From NCBI RefSeq assembly GCF_002001175.1, contig NZ_MUNT01000006.1, positions 434,001 through 498,000 of the forward strand: a stretch of DNA of 64,000 nt. The letters are read 5' to 3'. A program made the position numbers and the translations under genes. Position 1 is the stretch's first letter, and each line of letters begins with the position of its first letter. Below the pieces are notes generated by a model that saw only the letters and a list, made by a program, of their open reading frames with translations, had not been told where the DNA came from and did no database searches. This document shows positions 45,901 to 53,905 of the stretch, one piece after another. Source of the stretch: Rhodanobacter sp. C03 (lineage in GTDB: Bacteria; Pseudomonadota; Gammaproteobacteria; Xanthomonadales; Rhodanobacteraceae).

Positions 45901-46412
45901 GAGATGCCGGCGGCCTCCTCCAGATGCATGCGCAGTTCTTCCGGATGCGCGTCGATGATCTGGCTGATCATGCCCTGCTCGATGATCGAGTAGCTGCGCG
46001 GGCCCAGGCCGGTGCCGAGAAACAGATCGGTGATGTCGCGCCGGCGACAACGCGCGCCATTGAGGTAATACGCGGACTGGCCGTCACGGGTGACCTGGCG
46101 CTTCACCGAAATCTCGGCGTACTGGCCGTACTCGCCCTGGATGGAACCGTCGGCATTGTCGAAGATCAGCTCGACCGTGGCCTGCCCCACCGGCTTGCGC
46201 GAGTTGGAACCTGAAAAGATCACGTCGGTCAGCGAATCGCCGCGCAGGCGGCTGGCCGCGCTCTCGCCCATCACCCAGCGGATCGCGTCGATGATGTTGG
46301 ATTTGCCGCAGCCATTCGGGCCGACCACGCCGATCATGTTGCTCGGCAGATGCAGGGTGGTCGGGTCCACGAAGGACTTGAAACCGGCGAGTTTGATCGT
46401 GCTCAGGCGCAT
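42903..46412 (-). CDS. smc: Chromosome segregation ATPase SMC
   Basis: The 1169-residue protein has the N-terminal Walker A GPNGCGKSNIIDAI and the region around QGMISQIIDAHP. Long coiled coils (about 170-500 and 670-1000) flank a hinge (about 510-660). The C-terminal head carries the LLSGGEKALTA signature and Walker B FCLLDEVDAPLD. SMC condenses and organises the chromosome with ScpA/ScpB, which are not in this window. It starts after an AT-rich segment that probably carries its promoter and is followed directly by zipA. Confidence 0.96.
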   Translation of the reverse strand: MRLSTIKLAGFKSFVDPTTLHLPSNMIGVVGPNGCGKSNIIDAIRWVMGESAASRLRGDSLTDVIFSGSNSRKPVGQATVELIFDNADGSIQGEYGQYAEISVKRQVTRDGQSAYYLNGARCRRRDITDLFLGTGLGPRSYSIIEQGMISQIIDAHPEELRMHLEEAAGISKYKERRKETESRIKATRENLDRVRDVRDEVDKQLEHLNRQARAAERWKALKDEQTRKEAELRALEYRGLKSQHDGEGAGLSAAEIEIEKQLAGQREIEAQLESVRERHTDASEHLNVVQADVYKVGAEIARVEQQVRHNRENADRLQRAHGDAEREHGELAAHIATDREQIETLRMALAEGEPKLEALQQMQDDTAEAQRSTETKLADWQQRWDSHTRNAGESNRAAEVERTKLNYLDRQGIDLSRRREALETEQKATDVAALDAAGEQLHGEHDTQRERVETLGSLLDQHKSSHEKVQDEERQVQSALNEARQQLQAARGRQASLEALQHAALGQEESAASGWLARLGLDKSRRLGESLQVEAGWETAVETALSGFIDSVLVEGSHALAAEFHALENADVALLDAADGGANTAGTLAAHVRGPASALAILGHVLTAESIDDAHQRVASLSALAPYQSVITRSGEWLGPGWARVRRAQGSQVGVLAREREIRLLAEQIATLEAQLEESGERLDTLRASKFEAERARDDAQRELYNAHRRQSELAGQLQSHRGKLETARARAEKVTGELGDLTTQIDELQGQTREARARLDESVGLMGDLEDQRRELENERRALLEAREEARMNAREAADQSHSLALALESKRSSLASLEQALGRMDAQLRQIEARRNEITEQLAAGSDPIAELESERQTYLDQRLLVDKQLVEARRALEDCDITFRKLEQQRHLAEQGLSTLRESLSEKRLAAQALHLRAEQLAQAISASGLELETLLAELAEDIDASQWRQQLVDLGQKIVRLEPVNLAAIQEHAEQSERKTYLDNQLADLVSAMETLEGAIKKIDRETRQRFKETFDKVNAGVQELFPRLFGGGHAYLELTGDDLLNTGVSIMARPPGKRVSNITLLSGGEKALTAVALVFAIFGLNPAPFCLLDEVDAPLDEANVGRFSSLVREMSEKVQFIFISHNKATMEAATQLCGVTMREPGVSRLVQVDLAEAAKLAGAA

Positions 46413-46550
46413 GCGGTCATCAGTAGGTCAGTCAGGTAACGCCCACTGCTCGGGCGACAGGGCACTGTGCCAAACGCGGGGCGGCGCTGCAATGCGGTTT
46501 CATGTAATGTTTCACTTCAATAGTTAACCATAACTATATGTTAAATATTG
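46413..46550. other. AT-rich intergenic segment upstream of smc
   Basis: Bases 46505-46560 are strongly AT-rich compared with the surrounding genome and contain the quasi-palindrome GTTAACCATAAC followed by TATATGTTAAAT. On the minus strand TATAGT within it could serve as a -10 element for smc. No clear -35 partner was found. Confidence 0.4.
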
Positions 46551-46817
46551 TTATTTATCTTTAATGGCATCGATCGACAGCGCATGGATGCCGTTATTCA
46601 TCAACCCCTCGAGCGCCGCATAGACCATCCGGTGGCGCTTGATCGGCAGCTGACCGGCAAACGCGGCACTGACGATCCGTACATGGAAATGACCCTTGCC
46701 CTCGCCCGCATGGCCAGCGTGCTTGTGGCCTTCGTCCAGCACGTCCAGCTCGCTCGGCGCGAAGGCCGCCTGCAGGCGTTCGCGGATCTGCTCAATGACG
46801 GGCTGGCCGGCAGTCAT
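46551..46817 (-). CDS. bolA: BolA-family protein
   Basis: The 88-residue protein has the BolA fold: [17 protein letters not shown], then a His-rich loop ([16 protein letters not shown]) and [17 protein letters not shown]. BolA proteins work with monothiol glutaredoxins in iron-sulfur cluster handling and stress morphology control. The start overlaps the stop of yciI by four bases (46814-46817), giving a yciI-bolA pair. Confidence 0.9.
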   Translation of the reverse strand: MTAGQPVIEQIRERLQAAFAPSELDVLDEGHKHAGHAGEGKGHFHVRIVSAAFAGQLPIKRHRMVYAALEGLMNNGIHALSIDAIKDK

Positions 46818-47119
46818 GCCGCCGGCAGCACTTTGCGGAACGGCTTGACCGCGGTCTCGCGATACACGCCGGCGGCGATATAGGGGTCCGCCGCAGCCCA
46901 GCTTTCCGCTTCGGCCAGCGAAGCGAACTCGGCCACGATCAGGCTGCCAGTGAAACCGGCCGGACCCGGATCTTCCGCGTCGATCGCCGGAAACGGGCCG
47001 GCCAGCAGCATGCGGCCTTCGTCCTGCAGCGCTTGCAGGCGTGCCAGATGGGCCGGCCGTGCAGCCTTGCGTGCTTCCAGCGAATTCGCGTTGTCGGTGC
47101 CGATGATCGCGTACCACAT
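46814..47119 (-). CDS. yciI: YciI-family protein
   Basis: The 101-residue protein starts [20 protein letters not shown] and contains [23 protein letters not shown], the hallmark of the YciI family, with the conserved His and a ferredoxin-like dimer fold. The family is related to muconolactone isomerases, but the E. coli reaction is unknown. It lies 3 bp downstream of lysS and overlaps bolA. Confidence 0.9.
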   Translation of the reverse strand: MWYAIIGTDNANSLEARKAARPAHLARLQALQDEGRMLLAGPFPAIDAEDPGPAGFTGSLIVAEFASLAEAESWAAADPYIAAGVYRETAVKPFRKVLPAA

Positions 47120-47122
47120 GGT

Positions 47123-48640
47123 TCAAGCCTCCGGGCGCATATAGGGGAACAGCAACACGTCGCGGATCGACGCCGAGTCGGTCAGCAGCATCACCAGCCG
47201 ATCGATGCCGATGCCGAGGCCGCCGGTGGGCGGCAGGCCCACTTCCAGTGCGCGGATGTAGTCGGCATCGAAGTGCATCGCCTCGTCGTCGCCGGCGTCC
47301 TTTGCATCGACCTGGGCCTGGAAACGCGCGGCCTGGTCTTCCGGGTCGTTCAACTCGGAGAAGCCATTGGCGATCTCCTTGCCGTTGACGAACAGCTCGA
47401 AACGATCGGTGATGCCCTTGTCGGTATCGCTCTCGCGCGCCAGCGGCGACACCTCGACAGGATGCTGGGTGATGAAGGTCGGCTGGACCAGGGTGTGCTC
47501 CACCGTCTTCTCGAAGATTTCCAGCAGCAGCTTGCCCCAACCGTAACCCGGCTTGACCTGCGCGCCGAGTCGCTTGGCGTGGGCCGCCATCGCCTCGCGG
47601 TCGCGCAATTCTTCGCGGCGGATCTCCGGATTCAGTTCCAGCACCGCGTCTTCCATGCTCCAGCGCCGGAACGCTGGGCCGACATCGATATCGGCGCCGT
47701 CCCAACGCAGCTGGGTGCTGCCGATCACCGCCTTCGCCGTATCGCGGATCACGCCCTCGGTGAGATCCATGATCTCGGTGTAGGTGGCGTAAGCCTGGTA
47801 CAGCTCCAGCATGGTGAATTCGGGGTTGTGCCGGGTCGACACGCCCTCGTTGCGGAAATTGCGGTTGATCTCGTAGACGCGGTCGAAGCCACCGACGACG
47901 AGGCGCTTGAGGTAAAGCTCCGGCGCCACGCGCAGGTACAGGTCCATATCCAGCGCATTGTGGTGGGTCACGAACGGTCGCGCGGTGGCGCCGCCGGGGA
48001 TGATGTGCATCATCGGCGTTTCCACTTCCATGAAGCGACGGCTCGGCGCTTCCAGCCACTGGCGCATGAAGCCGATGATCTTCGAGCGCTGCATGAAGGT
48101 GCGGCGTGCTTCCTCGGTGACGATCAGGTCAACATAGCGCTGGCGATAACGCTGCTCCACATCGGCCAGACCATGGAACTTGTCCGGCAGCGGACGCAGG
48201 CTCTTGGTCAGCAGGCGCAGGCCATCGACGCGCACCGACAACTCGCCGGTCTTGGTGCGCATCAGCACGCCTTCGGCGCCCACGATGTCGCCTACATCCC
48301 AGCTCTTGAACGCCTCGTAGATTTCGCCCAGCGTGCCCTGATGGATGAACAGCTGGATGCGCCCGCTGAAATCCTGCAACTGCACGAAGCTGACCTTGCC
48401 CTGCACGCGCTTGAGCACGATGCGGCCGGCCATCTTCACGCGACGTGTTGCCGCATCGATTGCCTCGGCCGTCTGCATGTCCTTGTCCGCGAACTCGGTC
48501 TGCAGGTCGCCGGCGAAGCTGTCGACCTTGAAGTCGTTCGGGAACGCGATGCCCTGCCCGCGCAGCGCCGTCAGTTTCTCGCGACGCTCGGCGATCAGCT
48601 TGTTCTCGTCGATGGGTAGGGTGTCGGTCGATTCACTCAT
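47123..48640 (-). CDS. lysS: Lysyl-tRNA synthetase (class II)
   Basis: The 505-residue enzyme has the N-terminal OB-fold anticodon-binding domain (about 60-165; [21 protein letters not shown]) and class II motifs: [44 protein letters not shown] (motif 2), and [20 protein letters not shown] (motif 3). It charges tRNA-Lys. The ATG at 48640 starts the hydrophilic leader [15 protein letters not shown]; the ribosome site is weak. It is followed closely by yciI and bolA. Confidence 0.95.
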   Translation of the reverse strand: MSESTDTLPIDENKLIAERREKLTALRGQGIAFPNDFKVDSFAGDLQTEFADKDMQTAEAIDAATRRVKMAGRIVLKRVQGKVSFVQLQDFSGRIQLFIHQGTLGEIYEAFKSWDVGDIVGAEGVLMRTKTGELSVRVDGLRLLTKSLRPLPDKFHGLADVEQRYRQRYVDLIVTEEARRTFMQRSKIIGFMRQWLEAPSRRFMEVETPMMHIIPGGATARPFVTHHNALDMDLYLRVAPELYLKRLVVGGFDRVYEINRNFRNEGVSTRHNPEFTMLELYQAYATYTEIMDLTEGVIRDTAKAVIGSTQLRWDGADIDVGPAFRRWSMEDAVLELNPEIRREELRDREAMAAHAKRLGAQVKPGYGWGKLLLEIFEKTVEHTLVQPTFITQHPVEVSPLARESDTDKGITDRFELFVNGKEIANGFSELNDPEDQAARFQAQVDAKDAGDDEAMHFDADYIRALEVGLPPTGGLGIGIDRLVMLLTDSASIRDVLLFPYMRPEA

Positions 48641-48733
48641 GGGGATTCCGTTACTGCCGGCGCTCGCGCCGAGCGGCTTTAGGGTTGGGTTGCAAACAAC
48701 ATGGAAAGGTTTTCTTCGGAGCGGCACCGCCCG

Positions 48734-49060
48734 TCAATCGTCCTTGTGAAACACGTGTTTGACCGCGTGTCGGGTCGCGTTCCAGCCATCGCGCGCGCCA
48801 TGGCCGACGGCGATACCAGCCTTCTTCGCGCCGTGCCCGATGCCGACGCCGGCCTCCTTCGCGCCATGCCCGACCTTGACGGCGACGTGCCTGGTTGCGT
48901 GGCCGACATCGCGAGCGCCGTTGCCGACGCCGTGGCCGACGGCCTTGGCATCCTGCTTGACGCCCTGGCCAGATGAGCTCTGCTGCGCGCCAGCCGTGGC
49001 GTTGAACGCCGCAAGTACAGCGAATGCGACAAGCATTCCGCAGACCTTCTTGTTGTTCAT
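48734..49060 (-). CDS. Small secreted Gly/His-rich repeat protein
   Basis: The 108-residue protein has a signal peptide (about 1-24, ending TAGA). The mature part is built of imperfect units around GHG(A/V): AVGHGVGNGARDVGHA, VGHGAKEAGVGIGHGAKKAG, VGHGARDGWNATRHA. It is rich in Gly, Ala, His and Lys and likely disordered or helical in the periplasm. I do not recognise the family. The ATG at 49060 has GAGGAG 9 bases upstream. It lies between prfB and lysS. Confidence 0.65.
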   Translation of the reverse strand: MNNKKVCGMLVAFAVLAAFNATAGAQQSSSGQGVKQDAKAVGHGVGNGARDVGHATRHVAVKVGHGAKEAGVGIGHGAKKAGIAVGHGARDGWNATRHAVKHVFHKDD

Positions 49061-49106
49061 GCCGGGACTCCTCGTCGGTGATCGAGCCGATTCAGCGTAT
49101 CCGTGC

Positions 49107-50232
49107 TCACGCATCGACGCGCTTGGCGCCCGCTTCCAGGCCGGATTTCAGGCTGGCTTCGATGAACTCGTCCAGATCGCCATCCAGCACCTTCTGCGTG
49201 TCGGTGCGTTCGATACCGGTGCGCAGATCCTTGATGCGGCTCTGGTCAAGCACGTAGTTGCGGATCTGGCTGCCCCAGCCGATGTCGGACTTGGTCGCCT
49301 CCAGCGCATCGCGCTCGACGTTGCGCTTCTGCACTTCCAGCTCGTACAGCTTCGCGGCCAGCATCTTCATCGCCGTATCGCGGTTCTGATGCTGGCTGCG
49401 ACCGGTCTGGCAGGCCACCACGGTATTGGTCGGGATATGCGTGATGCGCACCGCCGACTCGGTCTTGTTGACGTGCTGGCCACCGGCACCGGAGGAACGG
49501 TACACATCGGTACGCAGGTCGGCCGGGTTGATCTCGATATCGATGTCGTCATCGACTTCCGGCGACACGAACACCGAGGTGAAGCTGGTGTGCCGGCGGT
49601 TGTCCGAATCGAACGGACTCTTGCGCACCAGCCGGTGCACACCGATCTCGGTCTTCAGCCAGCCGTAGGCGTAGTCGCCCTCAACCCGGAACGTGGCGGA
49701 CTTGATGCCGGCCACGTCCCCACCGCTGACTTCCATCAGCTCGGTCTTCCAGCCGCGCGACTCGCACCAGCGCAGGTACATGCGCAGCAGCATCTCGGCC
49801 CAGTCCTGCGCTTCGGTGCCGCCGGCGCCAGCCTGGATATCGACGAACGCATTGGTGGCGTCCATCTTGCCGGAGAACATGCGCTGGAATTCCAGCTTGC
49901 CCACTTGTGCTTCGAGCTTGGCAAGATCGGCGACGACCGAGTTGGCGGTGTCCTCGTCGCCATCGGCGACGGCCATTTCCAGCAAGTCACCTGCGTCAGT
50001 CAGACCCGCGGTCAGCGTGTCGATGCCATTGACGATGGTGTGCAGACGGGCGCGCTCACGGCCCAGCTCCTGCGCGCGCGCCGGATCGTCCCAGACGTTC
50101 GGGCTCTCCAGTTCGCGGCTTACTTCTTCCAGACGTTCGCTTTTTGTAGCGTAGTCAAAGATACCCCCGAAGCGACTCGACCCGGCCACGGAGGTCGGCA
50201 ATCTGCGCAAGGATGGGATTGGTCTCGATCAT
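49107..50232 (-). CDS. prfB: Peptide chain release factor 2 with programmed +1 frameshift
   Basis: The coding sequence is in two frames. From ATG at 50232 a 25-codon frame runs to CTT TGA (50155-50160), and the rest is in the +1 frame from GAC (50156), giving about 374 residues. The slippery site CTT-TGA-C is preceded by CGGGGGTAT, the internal Shine-Dalgarno-like stimulator, as in E. coli. The protein has [13 protein letters not shown] with the SPF stop-codon-reading tripeptide and [11 protein letters not shown] with the catalytic GGQ. It releases chains at UAA and UGA, and the frameshift makes its own synthesis depend on RF2 level. Confidence 0.96.
50155..50168 (-). promoter_or_regulatory. 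Programmed +1 frameshift site of prfB
   Basis: On the minus strand CGGGGGTATCTTTGAC contains the SD-like GGGGG, the slippery Leu codon CTT, the in-frame stop TGA and the following C. This is the conserved autoregulatory frameshift signal of bacterial RF2. Confidence 0.95.
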
Positions 50233-50550
50233 GTCGGTTGAATCAGGGAGAAAATGACCGCTTATGTTAGCAGAGCACCTGCGGGCGCAGTGGATGTCGA
50301 AGTGACCCATGCGATGGCTTGCAGGCAACCGCTTGGCAGACGCACTACGAGCGGGCTGCGGGTCCGGCCGTTACGAACAGCCCGCAAACGCTTTGTGGAG
50401 TGAGATGGAAGCCAACGAAACGATGGCTTTGCAGCAGTTTCGGTCACTTGTCCGAATACCCGTGGCAGGCGTAGTGTCGATCGTTGGGGACCCCATATGA
50501 AACCCTCTTTTCACGTATCTAGGGCCTCCGCAGCCAGAAGGAGATAGACC
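50233..50550. other. 318-bp divergent intergenic region
   Basis: The region between prfB (minus) and the secreted protein gene at 50551 (plus) contains no gene I can support. It must carry both promoters. The right end holds AAGGAGAT (about 50537-50544), the ribosome site of the plus-strand gene. Confidence 0.5.
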
Positions 50551-51336
50551 GTGAAAAAGCTATTTTTCGCTGGGTTGGTGGCGGCCTTGCTCATGCCCGC
50601 CGTGGCAATGGCGCAAAGTGCGTTCGACGGAACGTGGAAAACCGATATCAGCAAGGTGCATACGGACCGGAAGCCGGTCGTCGTCACGCTGAAGGATGGC
50701 ATGTACCACTGCACCTGCAGCGTTCCGCCATTCACCGTCAAGGCGGATGGCACGGACCAGGCGGTCAGCGGGCATCCTGGTTTTGACACGGTCGCCATCA
50801 AGGTCATCGACGATCACACCATCCAGGAAACGGAAAAGAAGGATGGCAAGGTCGTCGGAAGCTATACCGTGACGGTTGCAGCCGATGACAAGACCGCCAC
50901 CAATGAGTTCACCGACTCCAGTGGCACGACACCGGTGACCGGCAAGGTGGTGCTCGCCCGGGTGACCAAGGGCGCGGCCGGAGCGAACGCTGTGAACGGC
51001 TCGTGGCAACTCAAGAACTACGACAACCTGTCCGACAATGGGCTGACGTTTACTTACAAGGTCGACGGCGACAGCGTGAGCATGAGCGATCCGACCGGTC
51101 GCTCCTACACCGCGAAGACGGACGGGGCCTATGTGCCGCTGCAAGGCGAACCGGGGGCAACCAGCGTGTCGGTGAAAAAACTGGGCAAGGACAGCCTGCA
51201 GGAAACCTACAAGCGCGACGGCAAAGTGATGAGTGTCGACACCATGACGGTTTCGGCCGATGGCAAGACGATGAAAACCGTAAACCACAACAAGCTCACT
51301 GGAGCTACCTCTACGGAAGTGGCCGACAGGCAGTAA
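50551..51336 (+). CDS. Secreted protein with two lipocalin-like repeats
   Basis: The 261-residue protein has a signal peptide (about 1-22, ending AMA). The mature part shows an internal duplication: FDGTWKTDISKV ... TIQETEKKDGKVVGSYTVTV in the first half matches VNGSWQLKNYDNL ... SLQETYKRDGKVMSVDTMTV in the second. Each half is a short beta-sheet-rich module resembling calycin or lipocalin-like folds. The GTG start at 50551 has GGAGAT at a good distance. A terminator follows at 51379. The function is unknown. Confidence 0.7.
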   Translation: MKKLFFAGLVAALLMPAVAMAQSAFDGTWKTDISKVHTDRKPVVVTLKDGMYHCTCSVPPFTVKADGTDQAVSGHPGFDTVAIKVIDDHTIQETEKKDGKVVGSYTVTVAADDKTATNEFTDSSGTTPVTGKVVLARVTKGAAGANAVNGSWQLKNYDNLSDNGLTFTYKVDGDSVSMSDPTGRSYTAKTDGAYVPLQGEPGATSVSVKKLGKDSLQETYKRDGKVMSVDTMTVSADGKTMKTVNHNKLTGATSTEVADRQ

Positions 51337-51378
51337 ACCCGCGAGGAAACGCACTTTGCAATCCGCAAGGTGATCAAA

Positions 51379-51409
51379 GAAAGGCCCGGCGAAAGTCGGG
51401 CCTTTCTGC
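51379..51409 (+). terminator. Intrinsic terminator after the secreted repeat protein
   Basis: GAAAGGCCCG (51379-51388) pairs with CGGGCCTTTC (51397-51406) in a 10-bp stem around the 8-base loop GCGAAAGT. The T-run is short and partly inside the stem. It separates this gene from the converging asnB gene and may serve both strands. Confidence 0.75.
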
Positions 51410-51450
51410 ATGGTGCTACCGCGCAGCGCGCGACGGCGGAACTCGAGGAA

Positions 51451-53133
51451 TCATGCCAATGCGTGTTCGTGCACTCCTTGAACAGCACGCCCCGACGGAT
51501 CGGCAGCATTCGCAAATGCCGGATCCCACGCCAGCGCCGCCGGTGACGAACAGGCGATCGACTTGCCGCCCGGCACCGTGGCCGCGCAGGCTTCGCTGGG
51601 AAAGTGCTGTTCGAAGATGCGCCGGTAGAAATAGGCCTCCTTGGTGGCCGGCGTGTTGAACGGATAGCGTGCCGCGGCCGCGGCGAATTCGCGGTCGCTG
51701 ATCGCCTGCTCGGCGTGCGCCTTCAGGCCGTCGATCCAGCCGTAACCGACGCCGTCGCTGAACTGCTCCTTCTGCCGCCACAGGATCGAGTCAGGTAGTG
51801 CACCCTCGAACGCCTCGCGCAGCACGGCCTTCTCGATGCGTCCCTGCCCCGCCATCTTGTGCTTCGCGTCCAAGCCCATCGCCACGTCGATGAAGGCCAG
51901 GTCGAGGAACGGCACGCGGGCCTCCACGCCCCAGGCCATCATCGCCTTGTTCGCACGCAGGCAGTCGTAGCTGTGCAACGCATCGAGCTTGCGCACAGTC
52001 TCCTCATGGAAAGCCTCGGCCGATGGCGCCTTGTGAAAGTACAGGTAGCCACCGAACAGCTCATCGGAACCTTCGCCGGACAGCACCATCTTCACGCCCA
52101 TCGCCTTGATCCGCCGCGCCAGCAGATACATCGGCGTGGCGGCGCGAATCGTGGTGATGTCATAGGTCTCGATATGCCTGATCACCTCCGGCAGCGCATC
52201 CAGGCCTTCCCAGAACGTGTAGACGAAGCCGTGATGCACGGTGCCCAGCGCGTCGGCGGCGATCTGGGCGGCTGCCAGATCCGGCGAACCATCCAGCCCG
52301 ATCGCGAACGAGTGCAGGCGCGGCCACCACGCTTCGGTCCGATCGCCTTCTTCGATGCGGTGACGGGCGAACTGCGCAGCGCATGCGGCCACCAGCGATG
52401 AATCCAGTCCACCGGAAAGCAGCACGCCGTAAGGGACGTCCGTCATCAACTGACGATGCACGGCTTGCTCGAACGCCTGACGCAAGGCCGGCGCCGCGAC
52501 GTCGTGACCCTGCGTGTGCGCGTAGTCGCGCCACGGCTTGTGATAGTAGCGGCGCAATTCGCCATCGGCGCTGTCGTACACATGGCCGGGCGGAAACGGG
52601 GACACGTCCATGCATACGCCAACCAGCGCCTTCATTTCCGAGGCCACGCACAAACGGCCCTGCGCATCGTGTCCCCAGTACAACGGGCAGACCCCGATCG
52701 GATCGCGGGCGATCACGTAGCGCTGAGCTGCACCATCCCACAAGGCAAACGCGAAGATACCGTTGAGCTTGTTGACGAGATCAACCAGGGAACCCTCCGC
52801 GCCCAATTCGCGATACAGCGCGTTGATCACCTCGCAGTCCGAACCGGTGGTGAAGTCATAGATGCTGGCTGCACGAAGCTCCTGGTGGTTGTAGATCTCA
52901 CCGTTCACCGCCAGCGCCAGTGCACCGTCGCGCGAACGCAGCGGCTGCGCGCCGCTGGCCGGGTCGACGATGGCCAGCCGCTCGTGCACCAGAATCACCC
53001 CGGCATCGACAAATACGCCGCTCCAGTCCGGCCCGCGATGGCGCTGGCGCTGCGACAGTTCCAGCGCCTGCCGGCGCAACGCGGCCAGATCGTCGCCCGG
53101 CTGCAGGTCGAACATTCCGAAGATCGCACACAT
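51451..53133 (-). CDS. asnB: Asparagine synthetase B (glutamine-hydrolysing)
   Basis: The 560-residue enzyme starts MCAIFGMFDL: after Met removal Cys1 is the glutaminase nucleophile of the class II amidotransferase domain (about 1-200; NGEIYNHQELR). The C-terminal synthetase domain has the ATP pyrophosphatase loop LLSGGLDSSLVAA and VLSGEGSDELFGGYLYFHKAP. It makes Asn from Asp, glutamine and ATP. The ATG at 53133 is certain because the Cys must follow it. An Asn-rich leader peptide and a terminator hairpin lie upstream (53228-53353), so attenuation by asparagine supply is expected. Confidence 0.95.
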   Translation of the reverse strand: MCAIFGMFDLQPGDDLAALRRQALELSQRQRHRGPDWSGVFVDAGVILVHERLAIVDPASGAQPLRSRDGALALAVNGEIYNHQELRAASIYDFTTGSDCEVINALYRELGAEGSLVDLVNKLNGIFAFALWDGAAQRYVIARDPIGVCPLYWGHDAQGRLCVASEMKALVGVCMDVSPFPPGHVYDSADGELRRYYHKPWRDYAHTQGHDVAAPALRQAFEQAVHRQLMTDVPYGVLLSGGLDSSLVAACAAQFARHRIEEGDRTEAWWPRLHSFAIGLDGSPDLAAAQIAADALGTVHHGFVYTFWEGLDALPEVIRHIETYDITTIRAATPMYLLARRIKAMGVKMVLSGEGSDELFGGYLYFHKAPSAEAFHEETVRKLDALHSYDCLRANKAMMAWGVEARVPFLDLAFIDVAMGLDAKHKMAGQGRIEKAVLREAFEGALPDSILWRQKEQFSDGVGYGWIDGLKAHAEQAISDREFAAAAARYPFNTPATKEAYFYRRIFEQHFPSEACAATVPGGKSIACSSPAALAWDPAFANAADPSGRAVQGVHEHALA

Positions 53134-53227
53134 GGTTGTTGTCCCGTTGGATTGGATATTTCTTTGGCTGAAAGGTCTGGCCATGAATGGCCGCACTTTG
53201 TTTTTCTCGAACGGATTTGCGTGAAAC

Positions 53228-53259
53228 AAAAAGCAGAAGGCCCGCACTGGGCGGGCCTT
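53228..53259 (-). terminator. Attenuator terminator upstream of asnB
   Basis: On the minus strand AAGGCCCGC and GCGGGCCTT (53251-53259 and 53237-53245) form a 9-bp stem with a 5-base loop, followed by CTGC and a run of five T (53228-53232). It lies between the leader peptide stop (53288) and the asnB start (53133), so transcripts ending here would not include asnB. Confidence 0.8.
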
Positions 53260-53287
53260 CTTCGCGTATGTTTCTGGAAACCTGAAG

Positions 53288-53353
53288 CTACGCGAGAACC
53301 CGCCAATAGTTGGCGTTATTGTTCGCGCGATTATTGTTGTTGGCGGCCAGCAC
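53288..53353 (-). CDS. Asparagine-rich leader peptide of asnB attenuator
   Basis: A 21-codon frame starting at GTG 53353, with CGGAG 4 bases upstream, contains NNNNRANNNAN: eight Asn codons in eleven, followed by Tyr, Trp and a TAG stop. The frame is open further upstream to ATGs at 53401 and 53410, which lack ribosome sites. Leader peptides rich in the end-product amino acid, placed before a terminator and the biosynthetic gene, are the mark of transcription attenuation (his, thr, leu, trp, phe operons). Here the amino acid is Asn and the gene is asnB. Confidence 0.8.
   Translation of the reverse strand: MLAANNNNRANNNANYWRVLA
53297..53315 (-). promoter_or_regulatory. Alternative hairpin and antiterminator segment of asnB leader
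   Basis: CGCCAA and TTGGCG (53301-53306 and 53310-53315) form a 6-bp hairpin around the last Asn codons. The adjoining GGCGGGTT (minus strand, 53297-53304) is complementary, with six GC and two GU pairs, to GGCCCGCC (53250-53257) in the 5' arm of the terminator. A ribosome stalled on the Asn codons would cover the first arm, free GGCGGGTT and block the terminator. Confidence 0.65.
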
Positions 53354-53416
53354 AAGGCTCCGCGGGAAAGGCGCGGTGGCGGTGTGGAGGCTGGAAATCA
53401 TCGAATGCATGGGTCG

Positions 53417-53445
53417 ACTAGAACAGATTGGACGGCCATGCGCAA
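53417..53445 (-). promoter_or_regulatory. Possible asnB promoter
   Basis: On the minus strand TTGCGC (53440-53445), 17 bases and TCTAGT (53417-53422) match the sigma70 consensus at four of six positions each. Transcription would start near 53410, about 55 bases before the leader GTG. The match is modest. Confidence 0.4.
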
Positions 53446-53466
53446 GCATGCCGAATGGATGATCCA

Positions 53467-53838
53467 TCAAGCCGATGCCTCGGTGATCCATTGCGTCGCT
53501 TCGTCCAGTTCGGTCAGATGAAACAGGCGGATCACGGCCGGAATCATGAAACTCATCGCCGCCGTGGTCGTGCGCAGCCACGGCACATCGCTTACCAGCG
53601 CCACGCGATCCCAGCCGCTGAAGTGGCGCATGCCCAGTTTGGCATCGTCCCACATCGCACCGGGATCGAAACCGGTGAAATCCTCGGCGGTGACATACAG
53701 CACGCGCAGCTTGCGGTTGAGCGCAAACGCCGCCTCGACATCCGGCACGATGATGTTCTCGTAATCAGCGGCGGTGACCTGGCCGTGGGCGCGAAAACCC
53801 AGCGTGCCGGCGGGCAGTCCCTCGATCTGTGCGATCAC
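53467..53838 (-). CDS. SpoIIAA-like (STAS-fold) protein
   Basis: The 123-residue protein starts MIAQIEGLPAGTLGFRAHGQVTAADYENIIVPDV and contains FDPGAMWDDAKLGMRHFSGWDRVALVSD, typical of the SpoIIAA-like/DUF3478 family, which has a STAS-type fold. These small proteins are often lipid- or nucleotide-responsive, but no reaction is assigned. It lies between recJ and asnB on the same strand, before the asnB leader, with no clear terminator between it and the leader. Confidence 0.82.
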   Translation of the reverse strand: MIAQIEGLPAGTLGFRAHGQVTAADYENIIVPDVEAAFALNRKLRVLYVTAEDFTGFDPGAMWDDAKLGMRHFSGWDRVALVSDVPWLRTTTAAMSFMIPAVIRLFHLTELDEATQWITEASA

Positions 53839-53905
53839 CAGCGTTCTCCATCGATTGGGTGACCATCAGCTTGATCTGGACCACGTTAAAAGGGCGCGAG
53901 CAGAA

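Noticed and set aside
44565-46214. 549-codon plus-strand open frame
   Set aside because: Antisense shadow of smc; its Leu, Ala and Gly-rich translation mirrors the coiled-coil codons.
46505-46560. AT-rich segment considered as an island boundary or origin
   Set aside because: It is short, sits exactly at the smc promoter position, and has no DnaA-box cluster or integrase nearby.
53401-53410. ATG codons as the start of the Asn-rich leader peptide
   Set aside because: Neither has a ribosome site and both lie at or before the likely transcription start; the GTG at 53353 with CGGAG fits better. The longer frame remains possible.
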